Assembly (NCBI RefSeq): GCF_000745265.1
Contig: NZ_JQNN01000001.1
Span: forward strand, 2,356,001 to 2,420,000
Length of the DNA stretch: 64,000 nt
From: Massilia sp. 9096
Lineage (GTDB): Bacteria; Pseudomonadota; Gammaproteobacteria; Burkholderiales; Burkholderiaceae_D
Direction: 5' to 3'
This document shows, piece by piece, positions 56,079-64,000 of this stretch. Under the pieces are notes generated by a model. That model saw only the letters and a program-made list of their open reading frames with translations. It was not told the DNA's origin and searched no databases. Position 1 is the first letter of the stretch; every line of letters starts with the position of its first letter. The position numbers and the translations under genes were made by a program.

Positions 56079-57287
56079 TTACACCGCCACGTTCTGCGCC
56101 CATGCCAGCGCCGACAAATGCGCCTTGTTGACGTCCAGCGGACTGATGTCGAGCGCGGCCGCCATCGAGCCGACCAGGTTGGAATTGAGCTCGCAGGCTT
56201 CGGCCAGCGCCAGGTAAGGGCCGTACACGCCGTCGCGCTCGAGCAAGGCGCGCACCACCGGATCGGGCAGCTGGACCGTGTCGAGCACCTCCTGCATCGG
56301 CAGGCCGAGCAGGCGGTCGAGCAAGGAAAACATGCCGGCCACGAACAGGTATTCGCCGTCGCTTTTCGGCAGGGCCTTCTGGCCGAGCAGCTCGCACAGG
56401 CGCGCGCGCACGACCGCGGTTTCCATCAGCACCGGCGAATAGCCGCTGCTGCTCGCGGTCGCCAGCAGCAGCACCAGCCAGCGGTACAGCGGCGCATAGC
56501 CGAGCATGGAGATGGCCTGGCGCAGCGATTGCACTTCGCGGCCGGCGCCGAAGCCGGCCGAGTTGATGAAGCGCAGCAGCTTGTAGATCAGCGCCGGATC
56601 GCGCTTGAGCACGGCTTCGATCTTGGGCACGTCCTCGTTGGCCTGCACCATCTGCATCAGCTGCAGGATGATGGTCTGGGCCGGATTCATCCCCTTGACC
56701 GGGTTGCCCGGGCGCGGGGTCAGGTGCAGCTTGCCGACGATGGCGTCCAGGCCGAGCGCGGCGCAGGCGTCGAAGTCCTGCCAGGTCGAGACCGGACGGC
56801 CGACCAGGCGCAGCGTCGATTGCTTGGCCGCCGCGTAAGTCCGCGCCTGCGTGGCCACGTCGGCGCCGGCGAAACGCACTTCGGCGAAGTTGGCCAGCGA
56901 AAACAGGTTACGGCCCAGCAGGTCGGTATTGGCGCCGCGGATCGAGATGCCGACGCCGCCGGCACGCAAGCCCTGCACGGCGGCGCGGATGTCGGGGTTG
57001 GCCAGGTCGCGCGTGCGCACCGACAGCACCGTGCGCTCGGGCGGCAGCGCATGCAGGGCATCCAGCGACAGCATGGCCGGCACCGCATCGAGGAACAGCA
57101 GCTTGTCGCGCATCAGCCAGCCGAGCTGCTCGTCGACCAGGTGTTCGGCGACGAAGCCGACCAGCGCTTCGAGGTCGGCATCGGCCACCGTCGCCCCGTC
57201 CTGCTGCTGCCAGCAGAGCTCGTATCCGATCACGCGCTGCTTCGGGTCCAGCAAAGGTTCACGGACGATGAAGTTGGTCTGATGCAT
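56079..57287 (-). CDS. HDOD domain protein with degenerate EAL domain
   Basis: 402 residues. The N-terminal half resembles an EAL domain (GYELCWQ, then FLFLDAVP-like positions) but has lost the metal- and substrate-binding motifs, so phosphodiesterase activity is unlikely. The C-terminal half is an HDOD domain (KRDPALIYKLLRFINSAGF, LRQAISMLGYAPLYRWL). It is a relative of the protein at 7312-8601. It lies 60 bp after cheZ on the same strand, so it probably belongs to the chemotaxis operon. Confidence 0.85.
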   Translation of the reverse strand: MHQTNFIVREPLLDPKQRVIGYELCWQQQDGATVADADLEALVGFVAEHLVDEQLGWLMRDKLLFLDAVPAMLSLDALHALPPERTVLSVRTRDLANPDIRAAVQGLRAGGVGISIRGANTDLLGRNLFSLANFAEVRFAGADVATQARTYAAAKQSTLRLVGRPVSTWQDFDACAALGLDAIVGKLHLTPRPGNPVKGMNPAQTIILQLMQMVQANEDVPKIEAVLKRDPALIYKLLRFINSAGFGAGREVQSLRQAISMLGYAPLYRWLVLLLATASSSGYSPVLMETAVVRARLCELLGQKALPKSDGEYLFVAGMFSLLDRLLGLPMQEVLDTVQLPDPVVRALLERDGVYGPYLALAEACELNSNLVGSMAAALDISPLDVNKAHLSALAWAQNVAV

Positions 57288-57348
57288 GGTATGTCCCGAA
57301 GCGCCGGGGGTGAGACTTCAAAAACTCTTCAAACCCGTCAAGAACGCG

Positions 57349-57990
57349 TCAGAAGCCGAGACTGTCGAGCAGGTCGTCGACCTGGCCCTGGTCGGCCACG
57401 ACGTCGCTCTTGCCTTCCGGGTTGATCTGCGGGCCGTTCAGCAAGCCGTTGTCGAGCTCGCGCCGGATTTGCTCCGGAGCGAAGTCGACCAGCATCTGGA
57501 CCAGCTGCTTTTCCAGGTTCTGCGCGATGCCGGTGATGCGCTTGATCACCTGGCCGGTCAGGTCCTGGAAATCCTGGGCCATCATGATGTCCATCAGCTG
57601 GCCCTTGGTCGCAACCGCGGCCTTGCCCGAATCCTCCAGGCCGGCGATCGTGCGTTCGGCCAGGGCGCGCCAGGCCTCCGGCAGCGGCTGACCGCCGCCA
57701 TCGGCGAGCAGCGCCCGCCAGGCCTGCGACAGCTCGCCCGCCGACGCCTCGATGCCATCCTGCAGCGGGTTGGCGGCATCGGTCGCGTCGAGCACGCGCT
57801 TGGCGGCATCTTCGGACAGGCGCGCCACGTAATCGAGACGGTCGCGCGCGTCGGGGATGTCGCTGGCCGCTTTTTCGATCAGCTTGTCCAGGCCCAACCC
57901 GCGCAGGTTCTCGTGCAGCGCGCGGGTCATGTGACCGATCCGTCCCAGCACCTCGTCGTGCGAGCTCACGTCGGGAGTATGCTCCGCCAT
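57349..57990 (-). CDS. cheZ: chemotaxis phosphatase CheZ
   Basis: A 213-residue helical protein. The active-site stretch AQDFQDLTGQVIKRI, with the catalytic Gln of DLTGQ, is seen near residue 145, and the C-terminal CheY-binding helix ends QGQVDDLLDSLGF. CheZ removes phosphate from CheY-P. It starts 2 bp after the cheY stop. Confidence 0.96.
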   Translation of the reverse strand: MAEHTPDVSSHDEVLGRIGHMTRALHENLRGLGLDKLIEKAASDIPDARDRLDYVARLSEDAAKRVLDATDAANPLQDGIEASAGELSQAWRALLADGGGQPLPEAWRALAERTIAGLEDSGKAAVATKGQLMDIMMAQDFQDLTGQVIKRITGIAQNLEKQLVQMLVDFAPEQIRRELDNGLLNGPQINPEGKSDVVADQGQVDDLLDSLGF

Positions 57991-57992
57991 TT

Positions 57993-58385
57993 TCAGGCCT
58001 TTTCCATCTTCTCGAAGATCTTGTTCAGCTTCTCGTCCAGCGTGGCGGCCGTGAAAGGCTTGACCACGTAGCCGTTGGCGCCGGCCTGGGCCGCCGCGAT
58101 GATGTTTTCCTTCTTGGCTTCGGCGGTGACCATCAGCACCGGCAGCTTGGACAGTGCGGGATCGGCACGGATGTTCTGCAGCATGGTCAGGCCGTCCATG
58201 TTCGGCATGTTCCAGTCGGACACGACGAAGTCGAACGACTCGCTGCGCAGCTTGGCCAGGCCCTGGACGCCGTCTTCGGCCTCGTCGACGTTGGAGTAAC
58301 CCAGTTCCTTCAAGAGATTCTTGACGATGCGGCGCATCGTCGAGAAATCGTCAACCACTAAAAAACGCATTTTTGGATCAGCCAT
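57993..58385 (-). CDS. cheY: chemotaxis response regulator CheY
   Basis: 130 residues from ATG 58385; a longer frame to 58502 is not part of the protein. The phosphate-accepting Asp57 lies in VVSDWNMP, the acidic pair is Asp12-Asp13, and the switch residues are Thr in MVTAEA and Lys in VVKPFTA. It carries the signal from CheA to the flagellar motor. Immediately upstream of cheZ. Confidence 0.97.
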   Translation of the reverse strand: MADPKMRFLVVDDFSTMRRIVKNLLKELGYSNVDEAEDGVQGLAKLRSESFDFVVSDWNMPNMDGLTMLQNIRADPALSKLPVLMVTAEAKKENIIAAAQAGANGYVVKPFTAATLDEKLNKIFEKMEKA

Positions 58386-58551
58386 GAAAAAGCTCCGTAA
58401 TATCTTTTCGATCTGGGGTGGGCGCCGACCTGCTGGATGCGATGTCGGCTGCCCTGGTGTTGGTCGGATTCGGCGCTGCGAAAACAGGCCTAAGCATAGC
58501 ATTTTTGTTGCTCTACGGCGATAAAACCCGCCCTAAAGCCACGCATACGGA

Positions 58552-59640
58552 TCAAACGCGCAACGCCCGGCCGCCATGCGTTGCAAGATGGCCAAGAACC
58601 AGGCCCGGCAGCGCCTGCAAAGGCGCCACTTCGTGGGTGGCGCCGATGGCGATCGCTTCGCGCGGCATGCCGAACACGACGCACGAGGCCTCGTCCTGGG
58701 CGAAGTTATGGGCGCCGGCCTGCTTCATTTCAAGCATGCCCTGGGCGCCGTCCTTGCCCATGCCGGTCAGGATCACCCCGACCGCGTTCTTGCCCGCCGC
58801 CTGGGCGGCCGAGCGGAACAGCACGTCCACCGACGGACGGTGCCGGTTGACCGGGTCGGTCTGCTCGATGCGCGTCATGTAATTGGCGCCCGAGCGCACC
58901 AGCAGCAGGTGCGAGTGGCCCGGCGCGATGTAGGCGTGGCCGGGCAGCACGCGTTCGTTGCCCTGGGCTTCGCTGACGCTGATCTTGCACAGCGAATCGA
59001 GGCGCTTGGCGAAGGAACTGGTAAACCCTTCCGGCATGTGCTGGGCGATCAGGATCCCCGGGCAGTCGGACGGCATCTGCATCAGGAATTCGCGGATCGC
59101 CTCGGTGCCGCCGGTCGAGGCGCCGATGATGATCAGCTTCTCGGACGAGGTCAGCGGGCTGCGCAGCTGGGGCAGCGGCGCCGTGGGCTGGCCGCCCGCA
59201 GCCGGGGCGTGCACGGTGCGCGGCTTGATGCGCGCGCGCGCGGCGGCGCGGATCTTGTCGGTGATGAGTTCGGTGTACTCGCGCATGCCGCTCTGGATTG
59301 AAATCTTGGGTTTGGTGACGAAGTCGACGGCGCCCAGTTCCAGCGCGCGCATGGTGATCTCGGAGCCGCGCTCGGTCAGCGAGGATACCATCAGCACCGG
59401 CATCGGGCGCAGGCGCATCAGCTTTTCGAGAAAATCGAGGCCATCCATCTTGGGCATCTCGACGTCGAGCGTCAGCACGTCGGGATTGACGCGTTTGATC
59501 AGCTCGCGCGCAACCAGCGGGTCGGGCGCGACGCCGACGACTTCCATGTCGGGCTGGGAATTGACGATCTCGCTCATCACGCTGCGAATCAGCGCAGAAT
59601 CGTCGACGATCGCCACTTTGATCTTGTTGATAGCGGTCAT
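58552..59640 (-). CDS. cheB: chemotaxis glutamate methylesterase CheB
   Basis: A 362-residue protein. The receiver domain has Asp59 in [12 protein letters not shown], and the esterase domain has the catalytic serine in [10 protein letters not shown] near 172, the histidine in AQHMPEGFT and the aspartate in GMGKDGA. It removes methyl groups from receptors for adaptation. Between cheD and cheY on the same strand. Confidence 0.97.
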   Translation of the reverse strand: MTAINKIKVAIVDDSALIRSVMSEIVNSQPDMEVVGVAPDPLVARELIKRVNPDVLTLDVEMPKMDGLDFLEKLMRLRPMPVLMVSSLTERGSEITMRALELGAVDFVTKPKISIQSGMREYTELITDKIRAAARARIKPRTVHAPAAGGQPTAPLPQLRSPLTSSEKLIIIGASTGGTEAIREFLMQMPSDCPGILIAQHMPEGFTSSFAKRLDSLCKISVSEAQGNERVLPGHAYIAPGHSHLLLVRSGANYMTRIEQTDPVNRHRPSVDVLFRSAAQAAGKNAVGVILTGMGKDGAQGMLEMKQAGAHNFAQDEASCVVFGMPREAIAIGATHEVAPLQALPGLVLGHLATHGGRALRV

Positions 59641-59655
59641 AAGTAGGGTCCTCCG

Positions 59656-60255
59656 TCAGAACAGGTCGATGGCGCCGGCCACCGGCGCGACCTTGAGGCG
59701 GCTGGCATAGTCGAACTCGCGCTTGGCCAGCGTGTCGTTTTGGGTCTGCATCAGCTTCTTGACCAGCACCTTGCCGGTGCGCGGGAAGAAGTACACCTTG
59801 CGCGGGTAGATGTCGTTCAGGTCTTCGGCCAGGACCGGGATGCGCTCGGTCTTGAGGAAGTTGATGACGAAGGCGGCGTTGCGCTCGCCGACGTTCATCG
59901 CCGAAAAGCCGCGCAGCACGGCGCCGCCGCCGAACACCTTGGCTTCCAGGTGTTCGCGCCGGGCGCCGGCCTTGAGCAAATCGTTGATCAGGATTTCCAT
60001 CGCGTGGGTGCCGTAGCGCATCGAGGCCGACACCGGGCTGCCCGGATCGCCGCCGTCGGGCAGCATGAAATGGTTCATCCCGCCCAGGCCGAGCGTGCGG
60101 TCGCGGATGCAGGCCGACACGCACGAGCCGAGCACGGTCACGATCAGCATGTCCTTGGCGGTGTAGTAGTACTCGCCGGGCAGGATCTTGGCGGCGTCGC
60201 AGTCGAAGGTGCGGTCGTAATAGACGTTGGTGGCGAAATGGCTATTGGTAGGCAT
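59656..60255 (-). CDS. cheD: chemoreceptor glutamine deamidase CheD
   Basis: A 199-residue protein. The catalytic Cys45 lies in [12 protein letters not shown] and His62 in GGMNHFMLP. It converts receptor glutamines to glutamates and tunes adaptation. It lies 15 bp upstream of cheB and 26 bp after cheR. Confidence 0.96.
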   Translation of the reverse strand: MPTNSHFATNVYYDRTFDCDAAKILPGEYYYTAKDMLIVTVLGSCVSACIRDRTLGLGGMNHFMLPDGGDPGSPVSASMRYGTHAMEILINDLLKAGARREHLEAKVFGGGAVLRGFSAMNVGERNAAFVINFLKTERIPVLAEDLNDIYPRKVYFFPRTGKVLVKKLMQTQNDTLAKREFDYASRLKVAPVAGAIDLF

Positions 60256-60281
60256 GGTGCGCCGATGTTCCGGCCTTTAAT

Positions 60282-61163
60282 TCAGCTGCGACCCAGTTCG
60301 TACACCGTCTTGCCGCGCAGGCGCAGGGCATCGGAGACGTACAGGAAGTTTTCGGAGTGGCCGGCGAACAGCAGCGCGTCCGGCTTCATCAGCGGCACGA
60401 AGCGCGACAGGATCTTGCGCTGAGTCGGCTTGTCGAAGTAGATCATCACGTTGCGGCAGAAGATCGCATCGAACGGGCCTTTCACGTCCCAGCCGTCGGC
60501 CAGCAGGTTGAGCTGGCGGAAGCTGATCAACTGGCGCAGTTCGGGGCGCACCCGCACCATGCCCTCCTGGGCGCCCTTCCCTTTCAGGAAAAAGCGGCGC
60601 AGGCGCTCGGGTTCGAGCTTGTCGACGCGCTCGAGCGGATAGACGCCGGCGGCGGCCGTGGCCAGCACGTTGGTGTCGATGTCGGTGGCAATGATCGACA
60701 CCGGCGGCGTGAGCGTGTTGAAGGCTTCGCACAGCGTCATCGCGATCGAGTACGGCTCTTCGCCGGTCGAACTGGCCGAGCACCACACGGTCAGCTGCCC
60801 GCCGTGCGCGCGGCGCGCCTTGAGCGCGTGTTCGGCCAGCAGCGGGAAGTGATGCGACTCGCGGAAGAACGAGGTCAGGTTGGTGGTCAGCGCGTTGACG
60901 AAGGATTCCCATTCGGCCGGCATGCGCCCGGCTTCGAGATCGTCGAGGTAGCGCGCGAACGACTCCAGGCCGAGCGCGCGCAGGCGCCGCGCCAGGCGGC
61001 TGTAGACCATTTCCTGCTTGCTGTCGGCCAGCGAGATGCCGGCGCGCTGGTGGATCAGGCCACGCACGCGCTCGAAATCGGCGCGCGTGAAATCGAATTC
61101 CTTGCCGGCGTCCGACTTGGACGCGGGCCTGGCGGTGTCTCTGCTACTGAGCGGCAGGTTCAT
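60282..61163 (-). CDS. cheR: chemotaxis protein methyltransferase CheR
   Basis: A 293-residue SAM-dependent enzyme. The N-terminal helical domain (about 20-95) precedes the Rossmann domain with WCSASSTGEEPYSIAM and the FDAIFCRNVMIYFD motif near 225. It methylates glutamates of chemoreceptors, opposing CheB. Confidence 0.97.
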   Translation of the reverse strand: MNLPLSSRDTARPASKSDAGKEFDFTRADFERVRGLIHQRAGISLADSKQEMVYSRLARRLRALGLESFARYLDDLEAGRMPAEWESFVNALTTNLTSFFRESHHFPLLAEHALKARRAHGGQLTVWCSASSTGEEPYSIAMTLCEAFNTLTPPVSIIATDIDTNVLATAAAGVYPLERVDKLEPERLRRFFLKGKGAQEGMVRVRPELRQLISFRQLNLLADGWDVKGPFDAIFCRNVMIYFDKPTQRKILSRFVPLMKPDALLFAGHSENFLYVSDALRLRGKTVYELGRS

Positions 61164-61236
61164 GATTCTATGGATTCCATCTGGTTGCGAACCGGCCAGC
61201 GGCCCGCTTGAATGACCGCGCCGCTGCGTGCCTGCC

Positions 61237-61722
61237 TTATGCCGCCATCCGATCGATCAGGCCCATCTCGCTGGAGGACATCAGGCGGTCGATGTCGATC
61301 AGGATCAGCATGCGCTCGTCGATCGTGCCCAGGCCCATCAGGTACTCGCCGTTGAAGGCCGAGCCCATTTCCGGCGCCGGCTTGATCTGCTCCGGGGTCA
61401 GGGTGGTGACGTCCGAGACGCTGTCCACCACCATGCCCATGATGCGGCCACCGATGTTCAGGATGATCACAACGGTGAACTGGTCGTACGTGGGGGTGCC
61501 CAGGTTGAACTTGATGCGCATGTCCACCACCGGGATGATGATGCCGCGCAGGTTGATCACGCCCTTGATGAATTCGGGAGCGTTGGCGATGCGGGTCACC
61601 GCTTCGTAGCCGCGGATTTCCTGCACCTTCAGGATGTCGATGCCGTATTCCTCGGAGCCGAGGGTGAAGGCCAGGTATTCGCTGCCGCTGGCGTCGGTCT
61701 TGTTGGTCGCTTGGGTTGACAT
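61237..61722 (-). CDS. cheW: chemotaxis coupling protein CheW
   Basis: A 161-residue SH3-like adaptor that links receptors to CheA. Recognisable stretches are [24 protein letters not shown] at the N-terminus, [14 protein letters not shown] in the middle and ISLIDRM-like ending. It lies 29 bp after cheA. Confidence 0.96.
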   Translation of the reverse strand: MSTQATNKTDASGSEYLAFTLGSEEYGIDILKVQEIRGYEAVTRIANAPEFIKGVINLRGIIIPVVDMRIKFNLGTPTYDQFTVVIILNIGGRIMGMVVDSVSDVTTLTPEQIKPAPEMGSAFNGEYLMGLGTIDERMLILIDIDRLMSSSEMGLIDRMAA

Positions 61723-61750
61723 ATCGGTTCCCCGTGGTTGGTTGTTACGT

Positions 61751-63958
61751 TCAGTGTTGTGTTGATGGGTCGAGGACGACGCTGTCGTCGGCCAGCTGGC
61801 GCGACGAGCGCAGCAGCGCCGCGACGTCCAGGATCAGGGCCACGCCGCCGTCGCCGAGGATGGTGGCGCCGGAGATGCCGGCCACCTTGCGGTAGTTGGC
61901 CTCCAGGTTCTTCACCACCACCTGCTGCTGGCCGACCAGTTCGTCGACGAACAGCGCGGCCTTGCGCCCTTCGGTCTCGAGGATCACCAGGATGCCCTCG
62001 CACGGATCGACGATGCGCGGCTCGATGTTGAACATCTGGTGCAGCGGAATCAGCGGCAGGTATTCGCCGCGTACCTTGACCACGCGGCCCTGGCCCGAGA
62101 TTTCCTTGACGTCGGCGCGCGCCGGCTGGAGCGATTCGACCACGAAGCCGAGCGGCAGGATGTAGATCTCCTCGCCGCAGCGGATCGACATGCCGTCCAG
62201 GATCGCCAGCGTCAGCGGCAGCGAGATCAGCATGGTGGTGCCGAAGCCCTTGGCCGAGCGGATGTCGATCGTGCCGCCCATCGCGGTGATGTTGCGCTTG
62301 ACGACGTCCATGCCGACCCCGCGCCCGGACACGTCGGTGACCACTTCGGCGGTCGAGAAGCCCGGCGCGAAGATCAGCTGCCAGACTTCGGCATCGGTCA
62401 TCGTGTCCGCTACCGGCAGGCCGCTCGAGAGCGCCTTGGCCAGGATCCGTTCGCGATTCAGGCCGCCGCCGTCGTCGGCGACTTCGATCACGATGTTGCC
62501 GCCCTGGTGGGCCGCGGACAGGAACAGGCGTCCCGCTTCCGACTTGCCGGCGGCGCTGCGCGCGGCCGGCAGTTCGATGCCGTGGTCGATCGCGTTGCGC
62601 ACCAGGTGCGTCAGCGGATCGACGATGCGCTCGATCAGGCCCTTATCCAGTTCGGTGGCGGCGCCGTGGGTGATGAAGTCGACCTTCTTGCCCAGCTTGG
62701 ACGCCAGGTCGCGCACCATGCGCGGGAAGCGCGAGAACACGAAGTCCATCGGCATCATGCGGATCGACATCACCGCTTCCTGCAGGTCGCGCGTGTTGCG
62801 GGTCAGCTGCGACACCGACTGCAGCAGGCGCTGGTGCAGCATCGGGTCGAGCCCGTCGCTGCGCTGTTCGATCATGGCTTGCGTGATCACCAGTTCGCCG
62901 ACCAGGTTGATCAGCTGGTCGACCTTTTCGATCGAGACGCGGATCGATCCGGCCTCCGCGTGCGCCTGCGCGGGTGCGCCATCGGCCTTTTTCGCCGCCT
63001 TCTTGTCGGCGGCGCCATCGAAGCTCTCGGCCGGCTCGGCGCGCACGGGCGCCGCCGGCACGGGCGGCGTCTCGGCGACGATGCCGGCTTCGCGCCGGAT
63101 TTCCTCGATCGGCTGGAAGAAACCGTAGCCGAGTTCGTCGTCGGACGGCTCGGATGCCGGTGCAGCGGCGCCGTCGTGCGTGTCGTTCAGGTCGAAGAAG
63201 CCGTAGCCCTGCTCGTCCTCGATGCGCGCACGCTCGGCCGCTTCCTTGGCGCGCTGCTCGGGCGTGAGCGGCGGCGCTTCAAAAATCCTCAGGTCGTCCG
63301 GGTCGAGCACGAACGAGCAGATCGCGACGATGTCGTCGATGCTCTCGACCGTCATGATGACCAGCGCGGTGCGCCCGGCCGGCAGCGGCGTCACCGAGAC
63401 CCGGCCCAGCAGGCCGAGTTCGTCGACCAGCGCGTTGATGTCGCGCTGCGGGATGTCGGGCAGCTCGATCTTGTAGCGGTGTGCGCCCTCGCCCGCGTGC
63501 GCGTGCGCATGCGGCGCGGCCTCGGCGCGCAGAAAACTCGGCAGCGCCGGCTGCTGTGCCGCGACGACCACGCCTTCGGACAGTTCGTGCAGCATCATGC
63601 GCACGTTGGCGACCGCTTCCTGGTCGACCGGCGCCGCATGGCGATGGCCGTCCAGCTGCATCTTGAGGATGTCCTTGGCGGCGAGGAAGGCGTCGACGTG
63701 CTGCGCCGTGAGCGCCATTTCGCCCTTGCGGATGCGGTCGAGCAGCGACTCCAGCACGTGGGTCACTTCGCTCATGTCGTTCAGGCCGAAGGTCGAGGCG
63801 CCGCCCTTGATCGAGTGGGCGGTGCGGAAGATCGCGTTCAGGTCTTCCGGATCCGGCGATGCGATATCGACGGCCAGCAGCAACCGCTCCTTCTCGGCGA
63901 GCAGCTCCTCGGCCTCGTCGAAAAAGACCTTGTAAAACTGGCTGATATCGATGGTCAT
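61751..63958 (-). CDS. cheA: chemotaxis histidine kinase CheA
   Basis: A 735-residue kinase. P1 has the phosphorylated His48 in [12 protein letters not shown] variable P2 region and an Ala/Glu-rich linker follow, then the P3 dimer helix with [16 protein letters not shown] (about 350), the P4 ATPase with [15 protein letters not shown] and [12 protein letters not shown], and the CheW-like P5 to the end. It phosphorylates CheY and CheB. It heads the che genes seen here. Confidence 0.97.
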   Translation of the reverse strand: MTIDISQFYKVFFDEAEELLAEKERLLLAVDIASPDPEDLNAIFRTAHSIKGGASTFGLNDMSEVTHVLESLLDRIRKGEMALTAQHVDAFLAAKDILKMQLDGHRHAAPVDQEAVANVRMMLHELSEGVVVAAQQPALPSFLRAEAAPHAHAHAGEGAHRYKIELPDIPQRDINALVDELGLLGRVSVTPLPAGRTALVIMTVESIDDIVAICSFVLDPDDLRIFEAPPLTPEQRAKEAAERARIEDEQGYGFFDLNDTHDGAAAPASEPSDDELGYGFFQPIEEIRREAGIVAETPPVPAAPVRAEPAESFDGAADKKAAKKADGAPAQAHAEAGSIRVSIEKVDQLINLVGELVITQAMIEQRSDGLDPMLHQRLLQSVSQLTRNTRDLQEAVMSIRMMPMDFVFSRFPRMVRDLASKLGKKVDFITHGAATELDKGLIERIVDPLTHLVRNAIDHGIELPAARSAAGKSEAGRLFLSAAHQGGNIVIEVADDGGGLNRERILAKALSSGLPVADTMTDAEVWQLIFAPGFSTAEVVTDVSGRGVGMDVVKRNITAMGGTIDIRSAKGFGTTMLISLPLTLAILDGMSIRCGEEIYILPLGFVVESLQPARADVKEISGQGRVVKVRGEYLPLIPLHQMFNIEPRIVDPCEGILVILETEGRKAALFVDELVGQQQVVVKNLEANYRKVAGISGATILGDGGVALILDVAALLRSSRQLADDSVVLDPSTQH

Positions 63959-63980
63959 GGTGCGCTCGTCGGCCGGGAAA

Positions 63981-64000
63981 TCAGCCGATCACCTTCTTGA
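63981..64000 (-). CDS. C-terminal end of an upstream gene (cut by window edge)
   Basis: Only the last codons, encoding KKVIG and a TGA stop at 63981-63983, are inside the window, 22 bp upstream of cheA on the same strand. A CheY-like response regulator would be a usual neighbour and often ends this way, but the fragment is too short to identify. Confidence 0.4.

Overview
The window is about 64 kb of high-GC chromosomal DNA from a betaproteobacterium. The best guess is Oxalobacteraceae, of the Massilia/Telluria/Duganella type. Support for this: an elongation factor P with arginine at position 32 next to its rhamnosyltransferase EarP; the rpmF-plsX-fabH-fabD-fabG fatty-acid cluster; a DUF3460-scpA-panC string; a FabMG-type protein; and a CheA-W-R-D-B-Y-Z chemotaxis operon. 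Nearly all of it reads as core genome. The clear mobile DNA is one tandem pair of identical IS1595-type insertion sequences.

Layout. 1-4.6 kb (minus strand): rpmF, plsX, fabH, fabD and the start of fabG (phospholipid and fatty-acid initiation), with a YceD/DUF177 gene upstream of rpmF. 4.7-7.2 kb (plus): maf, a RsmI-like methyltransferase and a sulfate-binding protein. 7.3-11.7 kb (minus): an EAL-HDOD protein, rlmJ with a long low-complexity tail, and isocitrate lyase. 12.0-14.2 kb: two head-to-tail IS copies, each flanked by the same A8 tract, sitting in the T-tract of the clpB terminator. 14.3-24.4 kb: clpB with a sigma-32-like promoter, a ClC chloride channel, YiaA-like protein, moaE, a DUF349 protein, a hemerythrin-like protein and a YcaQ/AlkX-type glycosylase. 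24.6-31.3 kb: sbcD-sbcC, a small Cys4-type protein with a His tail, a methyltransferase and initiator tRNA-Met.

31.4-40.3 kb: a small repeat-containing protein, dbpA, a kinase-like/PEGA protein paired with a TssQ-like lipoprotein, an MFS exporter, a Tat-exported amidase, and a small Cys-rich gene divergent from a TetR regulator across a long palindrome. 40.4-44.7 kb: efp, earP, an array of four tRNA-Glu and three tRNA-Ala genes, and gltX. 44.8-55.0 kb: a diguanylate cyclase, an RlmN-like enzyme, the Mrp/ApbC scaffold, metG, a FabMG-like protein, DUF3460, scpA, panC and a YcgR/PilZ flagellar brake. 55.0-56.0 kb: a MarR-GNAT gene broken by a frameshift. 56.1-64.0 kb (minus): cheA-cheW-cheR-cheD-cheB-cheY-cheZ followed by a second EAL/HDOD-type gene, with the last codons of one more gene at the window edge.

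Themes that link genes are translation (gltX beside its tRNAs; efp with earP; initiator tRNA; metG), cyclic-di-GMP and motility (GGDEF, EAL-HDOD, PilZ, che operon) and DNA repair (YcaQ-type glycosylase divergent from sbcDC). I found no CRISPR array, prophage or clear defence island. The least-explained items are the kinase-like/lipoprotein pair, the RlmJ tail, the IS dimer, the palindrome-controlled Cys-rich small gene, and the repeat-rich stretch near 37 kb.
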